A DNA stretch of 64,000 bases, taken from NCBI GenBank assembly GCA_039000515.1, contig JBCFYV010000567.1:1-64000 (forward strand). Direction: 5' to 3'. Made by a program: the position numbers and the translations under genes. The notes under the pieces were generated by a model, which saw nothing but the letters and a program-made list of their open reading frames with translations, had not been told where the DNA came from and made no database searches. How positions within the stretch are numbered: the stretch's first letter is position 1; each line of letters opens with the position of its first letter. Positions 49,116-59,789 of the stretch are shown in pieces. The stretch comes from Timema cristinae. Its lineage: Eukaryota > Arthropoda > Insecta > Phasmatodea > Timematidae.

Positions 49116-49559
49116 GACAACCAAAAATTTGAAAGCCCAGCCATTCCCCATTTCACAACAATGAACAATTGGTCAGCCCCCCCTTATCATTGGCCTCCAC
49201 TATTCTTTGACATCTAGAACCATTTCCCCTCCCCCTCCCCCCTCCCAACCCTCCCACTCCCACGAATGAGACGGAAACCGACAGTGTTCGGCCCTTCGAG
49301 GCTCAAAACTTGTACTTATCGACTCTTCTTTTTACCCTTTTTGCGAGTTTAAAATGGGTAATTGTTGTGGGGCTATCATCTCAAAGAATTTAATTTTTCT
49401 GGTGAGTTGGCAGAAGAAAGTGAGTGACATAGGTAAAAAAAAAGGAATATAATTACTTCATCAGGCAAGTGTAAAAAGTAAGGATGTAAAGGTCAGTGTC
49501 TTGACAGGGTTTTGAAAAAATAGTGGTGCATACTAAGTTCACAAAGAATATATTAATGA
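49116..49559. other. Unique flank of copy D, no gene recognised
   Basis: A CT-rich patch at 49,200-49,260 is followed by ordinary sequence. No target-site duplication of copy D could be recognised by eye. Confidence 0.5.
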
Positions 49560-50130
49560 AAGTATGAAAGCTGCCCACTTGAAAAAGCACCTACAAGATG
49601 GCAAGCCACTACCTCACAAAAGAGGTCTTCCTTACCCACCTTTTGTTTCAAAACCAACTTTTTTCATTGTCAATTGGAAAAAAACAAATAAAATTTTTAG
49701 AAGCACCAAAACAAGATAATTTTTTGAACGTAATATTGTGTATCCTGTCCTATCAAATACTCTCAGGGAAATTGAAATTGTGCCAAGCTGGAAAATGGGG
49801 ATTTTTGGGGAGTACACTATTATCAAAAGGATTCTACCAGTTAGCAAATTTCCTCCATTTGACACACAATATCATAACGAATGTATGAAAAAACTAATAC
49901 TGCCACCCTGAAGTTAAAGAAAATTCGGAGGAGTGTAAGTTTCCCAGAACGATTGTTGGAGCAAATTGAAGTGATTACCGTAACTGTCAAAAGTCCCTTA
50001 TCAAGAAGAACTGAGACAGAGGAAGAAGAAATTTGTCAAATTTCTGAACAGTACGTACGGCACCAATTTGTGAACATTTTCCGTGATGAAAATGCATGCC
50101 CAGATGACATCGATGAAGCATGACAGAAAT
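49560..50130 (+). pseudogene. Coding-like stretch, unidentified protein
   Basis: Plus-strand frames at 49,566-49,890 and 49,881-50,123 have non-repetitive, protein-like composition. The first includes a basic segment KKHLQDGKPLPHKRGLPYPP after a short lead, and the frame changes near 49,720. The second has a SVSFPERLLEQIE segment and an acidic ETEEEE run. The sequence quality is good here, so the frame breaks may be genuine decay or exon borders. I know no family that fits. Confidence 0.3.
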
Positions 50131-51295
50131 TGTTGATAATCTTGTATGAGGGAAAGGGCAGTGAAGAAACAAGGATTCTTTAGATTTCACCTTTTTCAAA
50201 AATCACAAATAAAAAAATAATTCAATTTAGCGACTCAGCCCCCTACTAAAAGCAGCTGCACGCGAACACTCTCTCCGTTGCCTACCTACAGGTTCAACTT
50301 GGGAGCGGATTTGCAAAAAATCAAACATGGGTTTGTTCCCAGTCACTACCCTTAAGGAACCACCCTCCTCCAGCACTTCTCTCCGTGATATTATGCAAAT
50401 GTAAAAAAATGTACTTTAGCCTGCAGCTGTAGGAGAGCTGGTATCAACTGTTCAAACATTTGCTACCAATGAAAAGAGCAAGTGTGTACCAATTCTCCGG
50501 AGGATAACATTACTACAAACTCAATTAACCAAGAAGCTGAAATCGATATCGGGATGGAGAGGTAATTTCGGAAGAAGTTTACTTATTGGAGGAAGAGTGT
50601 GAACCAGTGCAAGTGGAGGTAAGTGATAGTGATCAAGCTGACATTTATGATTATGACACACCTCCAACATCTAAAAAACTTGATGTAAACTATTTTTTAA
50701 TGTATATAATACACTTCAGCCATGTTTAAATAATAAGTGATAATATGAACGTTGTTTTCTATCACCCTCTCAATCATTGCTAAAGCTTTCGCATGGTATT
50801 TTCTCTGTTAAATCATAATATTGGTTTTCCCCTCAAAATATCAAAAATAAAGGCCTGAAATAGTTACAAATCATCGTTAAGTCTGAATAAATTTTATATA
50901 TATAATTGGAAGCAGGGTGGACTGAAAGCTTTGTATGTTCTGGCTCAAAGCGCTTGATTAGTAACCAGCAAAACTTATAATAGAATTGTGAGCTTAATGG
51001 TCAGCGAAGATATTAAGTGTGATTACTCCATTTTACTCAGAATTTCAAGCTCTACAACATTTGTACAGACAATGTGTTTGATAATGTTCTTTGGTGTTGA
51101 GATATTATGTTAATTTTTTAAACGTGGTTTTCTGACTATAAATCTGTACACAGCGGCTAAAGCTCACCTAGCAGGTTGGGAAAAACTTAATATTTTCATT
51201 CCAGACCTACAGTGAAGGGATTAAAATAATTCCAGTTTTCCCCTATTAATTCCGAATTCAACCCCTCCAACAACTGGCTAAAATTATAACTTCTG
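50131..51295. other. Sparse region with one acidic coding-like patch
   Basis: At about 50,570-50,690 the plus strand can be read as an acidic peptide (YLLEEECEPVQVEVSDSDQA), including a 'gaggtaagt' that also resembles a splice donor. The remainder is AT-rich. Nothing else is recognised. Confidence 0.3.
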
Positions 51296-51571
51296 CATCT
51301 ACAGCAATGGAGACGGAGGAGGCAAAACCCCACTACTAGCCAACCTGTCAAAAGGAAAGAGGTTGATGTGGATAATTACGAGATCGAACTATCAAAATCA
51401 AAGAAGACTCGTATGAGCCTAAATCCCACATTAAGGAGACAAGTCATTAAGTTTATTGTAGATTCACATATAGATATTCATAAACTAATCATACAAAATG
51501 AAGATTTGGCCTTGCAAAACATTAGCAAAGGAACACAGATCCACAGTATATTCGCTCTGTTTATATTTTGA
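51296..51571 (+). CDS. Possible exon or gene relic, unidentified
   Basis: From a pyrimidine-rich tract ending 'ctacag' at about 51,303, an open frame runs to 51,571, at first basic (WRRRRQNP; VKRKE) and then mixed with SKSKKTRMSLNP and IHKLIIQNEDL. The basic cluster could be a nuclear localisation signal. The frame has no ATG at its beginning, consistent with an internal exon or a relic. It may belong with the acidic patch at 50.6 kb and the stretch at 49.6-50.1 kb. No function can be given. Confidence 0.3.
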   Translation, partial: HLQQWRRRRQNPTTSQPVKRKEVDVDNYEIELSKSKKTRMSLNPTLRRQVIKFIVDSHIDIHKLIIQNEDLALQNISKGTQIHSIFALFIF

Positions 51572-52234
51572 ATGTTGAGTTAGGTATAATTTGGGAACAC
51601 CAAAGTCATTTTAAGTGCTTAGGACCCTTAAAGGCCTTAATCCAGCCCTGGTCAACATCATATTAAATAATATGCGTAATCTAACATTGCTACTCTAAAT
51701 TCTTATATATGATTTTTTACACTGAGAAATACTTATAATGGAAAAAAGAAGAAAGAGAGATAAAAGAGAGAGTTAAGAGAAGTAAAGCTTGAATGTGAAG
51801 TTCATTACTTGAGGTTTGGACCCCCAGGTAATCAATAGCGATCAGCTCAGCAGTCATTGAAAGAAACGCCCACGTAGATATTTCCAGCTTTCAAACAAAA
51901 AAGTATTATGCTTGGCTCATCCCAAATTTTTTTGTAGAAATGAGGGGTAAGATGTAATAGTTTGCCTCATTTCAGTAATTATTTGAGAAAAAAGGGTATA
52001 TAGATTTATATTTTAAAAAGTTCGGGTAGAAAATTTGTTTAGCGATGTGGCTTTTTAGTTGGGTTTCTGAAGAAATTTCTAAAAATAAAATAAGAACTTG
52101 GGCAAAGTATGAAATAAAAATTGTTATTAGATATTGCCTTAGTTTCATAGTTATCGTAATATTTTATATAAATCTAACACATATATATTCAGCTATTAGT
52201 ATCGATAAGCAAAGGAAAAATATAAGGCATCAAT
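51572..52234. other. AT-rich non-coding stretch
   Basis: A purine-rich patch at 51,740-51,790 and ordinary AT-rich sequence. Nothing recognised. Confidence 0.5.
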
Positions 52235-52350
52235 TGAATTTAAGTGGCAGGTTTGTCTTAGGAATCACTCTCGTGTTAGACTGGCCTTCTGGTTACGAGC
52301 TCAGGTTTGAATCACGGTCGAGTCTATTGAGGGTGTTTTTTTTTCTTAAT
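52235..52350 (+). repeat. Possible tRNA-derived SINE head (pol III box-like)
   Basis: A block like an A box (tggccttctgg at 52,282) is followed about 22 nt later by a B-box-like ggtttgaatca (52,304). A T run follows near 52,337. Spacing is shorter than in tRNA and no cloverleaf is evident, so this is a weak call. Confidence 0.3.
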
Positions 52351-52769
52351 TATTTACCACTCTCGTCCAAAAGCAAATGCAGGTAAGATTAATTTTAAAA
52401 CTCGTCCTACCCTATCCCTACACCATTAAAGTAGTAATATCATATATGCGTTATCCTAAACAGGTTGTATGACGCAGTGATGAAAAAATAATAATCAATT
52501 TCACATTTCAAAGACTTGCATAAATTTTATTATTTTGTGATAAAAATATAGTTTACACGCAGTACTAAGAAACCATCCTATAAATAAATATAATGTAATA
52601 TTAGCTCAAATTATGAAAAGAACGAGGGGGTGGGAGGGTTTTGAAACAAACTTATTGCGAAGATGCAGACAATTCTACATTATCCGGTCTACAGGATAAT
52701 TTGTATGTTAAGAACAACCTCATTGAGCTCACCTGGTTGTCATAGCAACTTAACACATTTGGACACACT
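52351..52769. other. Unique flank of copy E, no gene recognised
   Basis: Ordinary AT-rich sequence up to the (TTA)n tail of copy E. Confidence 0.5.
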
Positions 52770-52812
52770 GGTAGTTATTATTATTATTATTTTATTATTA
52801 TTATTATATTAT
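52770..52812 (-). repeat. (TAA)n-type 3' tail of copy E
   Basis: The plus strand reads as TTA/ATT repeats for about 43 bp, directly outside the conserved 3' UTR start. On the coding strand this is a TAA-type tail, known from I-like elements, instead of poly(A). Copy A has a similar T/TTA tract at 17,150-17,180. Confidence 0.75.
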
Positions 52813-53244
52813 TTGTGGTTTAGAGGCCCATCGACACATCGAGGTCATTAGGGCCTTGAAATATATTTAAAACATAATAAAATCCCGATAGGGGAGAGTA
52901 TAATCATTCACCACCTGAGACACTCCATAGGAGTGCTCAAATGGGCTCAAAGTACAATTGAGTGACACACCTGCTAAAAAAAACCACAGGTGTATCACTC
53001 TAATAAAAAAACAAAACAAACATATTAAAACAATATATTAGTTAAAAAGACAAAACTAAATGTTAAAATAATATTTTTAAAGTTTATTAAAATGGATAAA
53101 ACGACAAAACAAACACATTAAGTATACTAAAATGTTAAAAAGGTCTCATACGAGATAAAATCCAGGTGAGCCATTTATAAAAGTGACTCGAATGGCACTA
53201 AAAAATTCGCCTGGCGTATAAAATGGAGTAAACAAATAACTCCT
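52813..53244 (-). other. 3' UTR of copy E with tandem 35-37 bp repeats
   Basis: The outer part is the most conserved block in the family ('aggtcattagggcc', then 'gaaatatat'). An inner array at about 53,010-53,140 repeats 'gttaaaa...gacaaaac'. The conserved outer block is a likely site for RT recognition, by inference from its conservation. Confidence 0.7.
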
Positions 53245-56200
53245 TCAGCCTGTCGCGTAGTAGAAAACGAATGTCACCTTTAAAATTAAGGGCCAGGCGG
53301 AATAGGGGCATACCTGCGACACTCCACCAAAATGTGGGCACACTAAGGGGACATCGCAAAATTCACACACTGGAGGTGGATCCCTCTTAGTAAAAATCCG
53401 TGGGTTAGAAATGTATGCCCGACGCGGAGTCTCGTCACGATGACCTCCTCCTCTTCTAGACTTTCGTATAGAAGAGGGCCATCGCGAACACACCGTCCCT
53501 GATGGACCGCAGCTTGTTCTGAGCAGGGGTCGAGACCCACTGCTCTGCCAGGTGCGTAAAACTCCACGCCGAACATAACCCTTTAGGTCTAAAAACATGA
53601 CACCCAGACTCGCCTCGGAGGCAGGCGTGCTGCCTCCTTGGCTGCCTGGTCCACAGTTCATTTCCTGAAAGACCAGCGTGACCAGGAATCCAGCAAAAGG
53701 CGAGCCGGGTGCTTAGTGAATCAATTTTTTAAATTTCTCATGTATCATCCGCACGAGGGGATTCCAGGTGTAGAGTTTGGACAATGCCAACAGAGCACTC
53801 ATGGAATCCGTGCAGATGAGAACAGAACGGTGACTATTTCGTATACAAAACACAAAGATTTAAAAATGGCATACAATTCAGCCATAAAAACACTGGTTTC
53901 TTTAGGTAAACCAAATTTAAAATTGGATCCTTCCACAACAAAAGCACATTCCACGGAGGCTCCAGATTTAGAGCTATCAGTGTAGATGCGCTCAAATCCG
54001 TGAAAGCGAGTGGAAAGGAGCTCATTAAAGGTCCTCTCATATACAAAGTTTGGGTGGTCGCTTTAAGGAACTTGGCAAGATCAAAATGGCATTCGGAGGG
54101 CGTATTTTCCAGGAGAAACTGACCTGGTGATGTGGGGATAGCCTTTGGCAGGACTATCCCACACGTGTCGAAAACCGATAACATCCGGATCCCAACCGGC
54201 CTTGTACTACGCCATTTTGGTTTCATACAAGACACGGTTAGGGGATGAAAAACAGGGCGGTAGGATACATGCTCTGGCATGCAGTGCAGTTTAGACACGT
54301 AAGATGCCAGAAGATAGGACCACCGGTAAGAGAGAGGGGGCTCACCGGCGTCGGCACAGATGCTGACGACTGGACTGGTGCGAAAAGCAACAGGTAGCCA
54401 GTCAATGCAGCATCGTGACACTATCTAGTCATCTTTAAACGCCGAAGGTCTAGCTGAACCATAAACAAAACTGCCATAGTCTAGTTTAGATCTTACCAAA
54501 GCCCTATACAGGCGCATCAAGGTTTCCCTATCTGCACCCCAGGACCGACCGCTAACCACTTTGAGAAGGTTTAGTTCTTTTATAGAACCTCGCTTTCAGG
54601 TCTTTGTTGTAGGGGATACAAGTTAATTTAAAATCAAATAAAAGTCCCAGAAACTTTACGGTTTCTGAGACTGGTAGAACCGCATGGTTCATTAAAATAT
54701 TGGGGGCTGGCTGTATTCCGCGTAATCTATGGAGGTGGACGACCGTCGTTTTGGCTGCAGAGAAGCGAAAGCCATTACGCGATGCCCACGACCAAAGATT
54801 GTTAACACTCAGTTGTATCTGTCGTTCAGCCCTGTGGAGACTTGACGAACTGCAATAGATTGCGTAGTCATCCACAAAGAGGCATGAACGAACAGGTGAG
54901 CGCACGTTGTCCACAATACTATTTATAGCGATAGCGAACAACGTACAGCTCCAAATACTACCCTGAGGCACCCCATTTTCTTGAAATAAAATCAGCGGAT
55001 AAGGTGTTATTCAACCTTACCTGGAAGTGTCTATCAGACTTAAAATCAGATATAAAAGAAGGAAGGTTTCCTCGAAACCCCCAATTAAAAAGTGTTTCCA
55101 AAATGCCGTACCGCCAGGTGGTGTCGTACGCTTTCTCCAGATCGAAGAAGACAGCCAGAAGATGCTGCTTATGGAGAAAAGCGTCACAAACAGCCGTCTC
55201 TAGACGGACAAGATGATCCACTGTAGATCGGTTCCGGCGAAAACCACATTGAATATTAGATAGCAGATTGCGGGATTCTAAATACCATATAAATCGTTTA
55301 TTAATTATTTTTTCCAATATTTTACATAAACAACTAGTTAAAGCTATCGGTCGATAGCTAGTTGGCTCTAATTTATCTTTGCCAGATTTATATAACGGGA
55401 TAACGATTGCTTGCCTCCATATTGATGGGAACTGATGAGATTCACAGACACTATTGAAGAGGTCCAGAAGATATGCGTGTCCGGCAGGGGCAGCTGACGC
55501 AACATTTCAAAGTGGATATCATCTGGACCAGAAGTTGTGTTGCCCTCCTGGGAGAGGGCATACGTTAGTTCATCTTGCGTAAAAGAGGAGTTATAATCCT
55601 CCCTTGACTTGGACCAAAATCAATAGTACGGCGCTCGATGCTACGCTTATGCACCGCGAAACTCGTTAGAGTAGCTCGCAGTGCTAGAAATAGCGGCGAA
55701 CATCGAGCACAATACATTAACGACCTCCACAGGGAGGAGACACTTGAACCGTTAGACATGAGGGCAGGTATATTGTTATTGGAATTGTTGCTATTACGTA
55801 ATTTACGGATATTGTCCCAAACCTTAGTTGTGGGAGTGGATATTGTAAGGGTTGAAATAAATTGTCTCCAAGACTCTCTTCTGCTTTCTCGAATAATACG
55901 GCGAGCACTAGCACGTAGAATCCGGAATGACTCCAGATTCTCCGAAGTTGGACGTCGATGAAAGAGACGTAGGGCCCTTCGACGGTTAGAAATAGCCAGC
56001 CGGCACTCCTCGTTCCACCAGGGAACAGGACGGTGGCGCGGGTTTGGCGAGGATTTATGGATGAATGCCCTCGCCTCCGCTATGACCATCGAAGTAAATT
56101 GCCCAGCCTTAACATCGAAGTCATGAGAATGGAGTTCGTCGAATACAACGAGCTCGCGGAATTTTTCCCAGTTAGTACGTTTAAGAACCCATTGGGGTAC

Positions 56201-56855
56201 TCGTGCTGTACTTGGGCAATCTTGGAGTGGGGAAAGCAGTATAGGGAAGTGATAGCTCCCACATAGGTCTGTATGGACATCCCAAAGGAAGAGGGCAGCG
56301 ATACCTGGGCTACATAAAGTTAGGTCAATGGCAGATGGTACACCATTAAAAGTGGAGAAGTGTGTCTGGGTCCCGGTGTTCATTAGCACCAGGTTTCCCG
56401 AGACAAGAATATCCTCTACCATCCTCCCGCGGGCATCTGTAAAATTAGATCCCCACACCAGGTTATGAGCATTAAAGTCCCCAAGATGTTATAGGCGGCG
56501 GGAAGTTGCATAAAGAGGGCCTCTAGGCTCCTACTCGAAATACGTTCACCTGGCGGGAGATATATGCAGCATGCAGCAAGGGAGACTCAGACAGCGATCA
56601 CTTGGGGATCAGAAACGATATTAATATTCTTATGGTATATATTGCTTCGTGCAAATATAGCCACACCTCCGCTAGCCCGACCAAAGAAAGGCTTGTCGGT
56701 ACAATACACATCGTACCCACGAAGCATCGGTTGTCATTTGGATGGAAGTGGGTCTCCTGCAAACACAAGATGGAAGGATGCATGGAAGAAATTTGTTGTT
56801 TAATTTCCTCTACACGAGCACAGAAACACCTACAATTCCATTGTAGTAGCGGCAT
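53245..56855 (-). pseudogene. ORF2 of copy E: APE endonuclease, reverse transcriptase, RNase H, C-terminal Cys/His motif
   Basis: The ATG at 56,855 is followed at once by LLQWNCR, the start of an APE-type endonuclease; LQETH follows at about 56,750, GDFNAHN at 56,456-56,484, and SAIDL then GSYHF near 56,240-56,340. GSYHF lacks the Asp of the usual GSDHF. RT shows CGFRRNRST, FFDLEKAYD (55,141) and the FVDD box (54,867-54,878). RNase H is at about 53,834-54,421, partly out of frame. A conserved RVGHTFLTHG stretch and CEFC...H...C motif precede the stop at 53,245. About 1,200 codons suits the I group. At least five frame changes make it inactive. It mediates target-primed reverse transcription. 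Confidence 0.88.
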
Positions 56856-57985
56856 ACTTTATTAATATAACATTTAATTATCTCGCAATCCATAACGCTA
56901 TCTCTTAAAAATAAAAATAGGTTGAGGGCCTTTTTAGGTCCTCTTGCCTTTCCCAGTCTCTCCTGGACCTTACGCGCCAGGAGAGCCTTTGGTTTATTTT
57001 GGAGAGATTGGGTAGTCGGATCCTTGCGCGAAGGCTTTGTTAAGGCCTTCGACTCTTTTTTTATATTATTTTTTTCTGTGGTCTCTCGCTGGTCTTTCTT
57101 CAAAGCAACAGTGGGGCTCGCCTTTACGGCCTCAGCTGTTTCGTCACTCATCCCGGCCTCTGGAGGCAAAAATGAGCGACTCAACAGTGGCCACACGTAA
57201 TTTATTTCCCCGAGAGGGATAGAGGGTGTTTCCCGAGTAGGGCTCCTCGGTGGGACGGATGGGGGAGACAAGTTAGGTGGCAGTTTTGCTCCCAGTGAGA
57301 ATATCGGTGACACCTTAGTTGCGCGTTTTTCAATACGGATGTCTCGAGCAGAGACCAATGGCACAGGTCACGATGGCGTAACTGCGCAATGGCAGTTGGG
57401 ACAGTTGATGTTCTGACCGACAATCTGGCTGGCAGTTGGGACAGTTGATGTTGTGACCGACAATCTGGCTGTATGATGTTTGAAATACCGAAGACTGACT
57501 AGATGCGTATTCCTTGCGTGCCTGGACATATGAGATCTTTCTATCGGATTGAATCTCCAGGACTTTTTTTCTACCTTCCATTTCGGACAGGCTCGAGAGT
57601 GGACACTTGCAGTTTACGCAGAACTTTGGAGACTCACATGGTGTTTCCCGAGCCTCTTGTCCACAATCCGCACAGGTCGGCCTACCACGGCATCGCAGCT
57701 TCGTATGCCCAAATTCCTGACACTAAAACAGCACCTAGAGTTAGGGACATACGTCCGGACCCTGAGCACGTGGAAGCCTGCTTGGACCTCCTTTGGAAGC
57801 GTAGTTGTCGCAAAAGTGAGGATATACGCGTTAGTTTTTTTCTCTTGTCCTTTCCTTTTGGTGACAATGAGGTACACTTCGATTACGTTCTAAGGGGAAA
57901 GCTACTCACAGATATCCTCAATGCACACGTAGTCGAGGTCATAGCAAGTGATCACTACCTTGCAAACATTGAAGAACCTGTTGTG
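56810..57985 (-). pseudogene. ORF1 of copy E: zinc-knuckle RNA-binding protein (broken, N-terminus cut)
   Basis: The C-terminal frame 56,810-57,364 runs to a stop at 56,810 and overlaps the ORF2 start by 46 nt in another frame. It carries a short Pro-rich part and a Lys-rich tail (KESKALTKPSRK). The knuckle region lies at 57,330-57,877; YVPNSRCCFSVRNLGIRSC is a first knuckle with its second Cys and its His lost. A 40-bp tandem duplication at 57,391-57,470 shifts the frame. The N-terminus is removed by truncation near 57,985. The protein would bind element RNA. Confidence 0.8.
57391..57470 (-). repeat. 40-bp tandem duplication inside ORF1 of copy E
   Basis: The 40-base unit starting 'ggcagttgggacagttgatg' occurs at 57,391-57,430 and 57,431-57,470 with one difference (ttctg versus ttgtg). 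The other copies have one unit. Because 40 is not a multiple of three, the reading frame changes. Confidence 0.9.
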
Positions 57986-58023
57986 CCAAGCTAACGTCAG
58001 TTATCTCATACAAGTGTACTGTA

Positions 58024-59727
58024 TGTAACCTTTTTCTGGAGCATATACTTCTAATTACCTTTGGCTCTTGATTGGATGCACCTTGTTTATCCCCAATGTT
58101 TATTATCTTCTTTGATCCTTAACGATCTACTATTAATTACTCGTGCAGGCCAATTCCCCCTTCCTCGGAAGAGGGGTAATATTTGACGTTCATATGTCTT
58201 CTTTCCCCTTCCTCTTTCTTCGATGGCTGCCCATGCGCACTATTCTCGGAGCGAGTCCGGCTCTGTCTTCCACCTCTCCTATCTTTTTTAGTTTAGTTCC
58301 CGTCTGGGAGTTTCAGGCGACTGTTCAAAAAGAGTGTTAGACCTATTTTACGACTATCAACACGGGAGAAAGACACCACGTCTTAGACTACTATTCCACA
58401 GTCTCTAAATGTTGGCAGTGTTCTCCGGATATATAGCGGATAGTCGTTGTCCTGCATAGTCGCCATGGCATCGCTAGGATGGAAACCTAGGGACCACCGT
58501 AGCTATCCTTCGCCACACGTGCCTTTATAAATTGTACACATCTGTCGAAGCCGGTCTCTTGCTGGTACGGGGCTGATATTCTCCTGCTGGTGATGAGCTG
58601 GTTCTACACTGGTACATCACTGGCGCTCGCTCATTGGAAGCGTGCTGGTACGTGGCTGACAATCTCCTGCTGGTACGGTGCTGATAATCTACTACTGCTG
58701 CAGTGCTGGTTCAACACTGGTACCTCGCTAGCACTCGCTCACTGGGAGCGTGCTGGTACGTGGCTGATATTCTCCTGCTGGAACGGGGCTGATATTCTCC
58801 TGCTGGTTCAACACTGGTACCTCGCTGGACCCTCGCTCATTGGAAGCGTGCTGGTATTTGGCTGATAATCTCCTGCTGGTACGGTGCCGATAACCTCCTG
58901 CTGATGCAGTGCTGGTTCAACACTGGTACCTCGCTCACTGGGAGTGTGCTAGTACGTGGCTGGTAATCTCCAGCCAGTGCAGCGCTGGTTCAACACTGGT
59001 ACCTAGCTGGCATTCGCTCACTAGGAGCGTGCTGATGCGCGGCTGATTATGTCATGCTGGTTACTCTCCAATTTGTTAGTTGGTGGCTCGTGGCGGTACG
59101 TTCACCAGGAAGTTCACGTTTGAGACGATTAAAATCCGTTTGACCGAGGGGCACCCGAGTGAAGCGCGCAAGAACTCTCCACATTAGATCGCACAACACA
59201 GAATAGTGTTGCAAATTGTTTAGGTCATGAGTACTAGTAGTAGGTCATCAACAGGCTAGACTCCCGTGGGATCTTCTCTTAGATATTTGATAGGTGTATT
59301 GTTTTGAAGCGTTGTGGTAATTGTTGCTCCATTTGAGCTTGTAGTGTTAGAATACTTAATTATGTATTTTGTATTAAGCTATGAGCTGCCAGAATTTTCT
59401 TTGATGGGAAAATGAATCAGCATTTTCTTTAGGTTTGGTCATAGTCAGTGAGATAAGCAAGTAGCTAGGCCGCTATGCCGCCTGTGTACAAGACGACCAA
59501 AATATTATATTCTACGATTGTTGTGCTTGTAATATGTTTACTGTCAATATTAATTAAATTGTATCCTCTCAAGTCCTTTCTACTGTGTTAACTTGCACCC
59601 CACCCCTTTTTTTCTTTTATGTAGGGTACAAAAGCTGCGCCACTCGTAAATTTATAGGATTTTGGTTCTCTACGTGCTTGTCAGTTAATAAATAATTTTA
59701 CTATCTTGTTTCTTTTTATTTGTTACA
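58024..59727 (+). repeat. Candidate 5' LTR of the Ty3/gypsy element
   Basis: The segment starts TGTAAC (58,024) and ends GTTACA (59,722-59,727), a perfect 6-bp inverted terminus as in many LTRs. A polyadenylation hexamer AATAAA lies at 59,687-59,692, near the right end. It contains a 83-108 bp minisatellite. The 3' LTR lies beyond the window, so the boundaries cannot be confirmed; about 1.7 kb is long for this group. No complete coding sequence is seen in it. Confidence 0.35.
58561..59060. repeat. Minisatellite, units of 83-108 bp, 5 units plus a partial
   Basis: Units begin with 'gctggtacgtggctga' or variants at 58,561, 58,644, 58,752, 58,850, 58,948 and 59,031. Each contains 'tggttcaacactggtacct' and 'ctcgctcactgggagcgt'. 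Inner motifs based on 'ctcctgctgg' also repeat on a smaller scale. The array lies in the putative LTR, ahead of the gag region. An open frame at 58,590-58,865 is a product of the repeat. Confidence 0.85.
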
Positions 59728-59768
59728 TGCACGAGCCCAGTGAAATCATGACAGACTGAGATCCTGTT

Positions 59769-59786
59769 GGGGGCCCATTCAATAAA
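59769..59786 (+). other. Possible primer binding site (tRNA-Pro-like start)
   Basis: TGGGGGCCCATTC begins with the TGGGGGC shared by tRNA-Pro primer sites but diverges after seven bases. It lies 41 nt after the proposed LTR end, further than usual. A weak call that depends on the LTR boundary. Confidence 0.25.
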
Positions 59787-59789
59787 CTA

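Larger units (their letters stand above)
52770..57985 (-). mobile_element. Non-LTR retrotransposon copy E (5'-truncated, best preserved)
   Basis: The copy has a (TAA)n-type tail (52,770-52,812), 3' UTR (52,813-53,244), ORF2 (53,245-56,855) and ORF1 (56,810-57,985). Similarity to the other copies stops abruptly after the 'gaacctg' block near 57,985, so the 5' UTR and hairpin module are missing, as in ordinary 5' truncation. The sequence quality is good, so the remaining stops and frameshifts are probably real. The (TAA)n end and RNase H are typical of I-clade elements. Confidence 0.9.

Noticed and set aside
53638..53985. 115-codon plus-strand frame opposite RNase H
   Set aside because: It is antisense to a recognised domain and has no motif of its own.
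52755..58060. Target-site duplication flanking copy E
   Set aside because: A faint 'agttat' occurs on both sides but is short, AT-rich and not at both exact borders.
58590..58865. 91-codon repetitive open frame on the plus strand
   Set aside because: It follows from the minisatellite periodicity; the unit lengths vary and are not all multiples of three.
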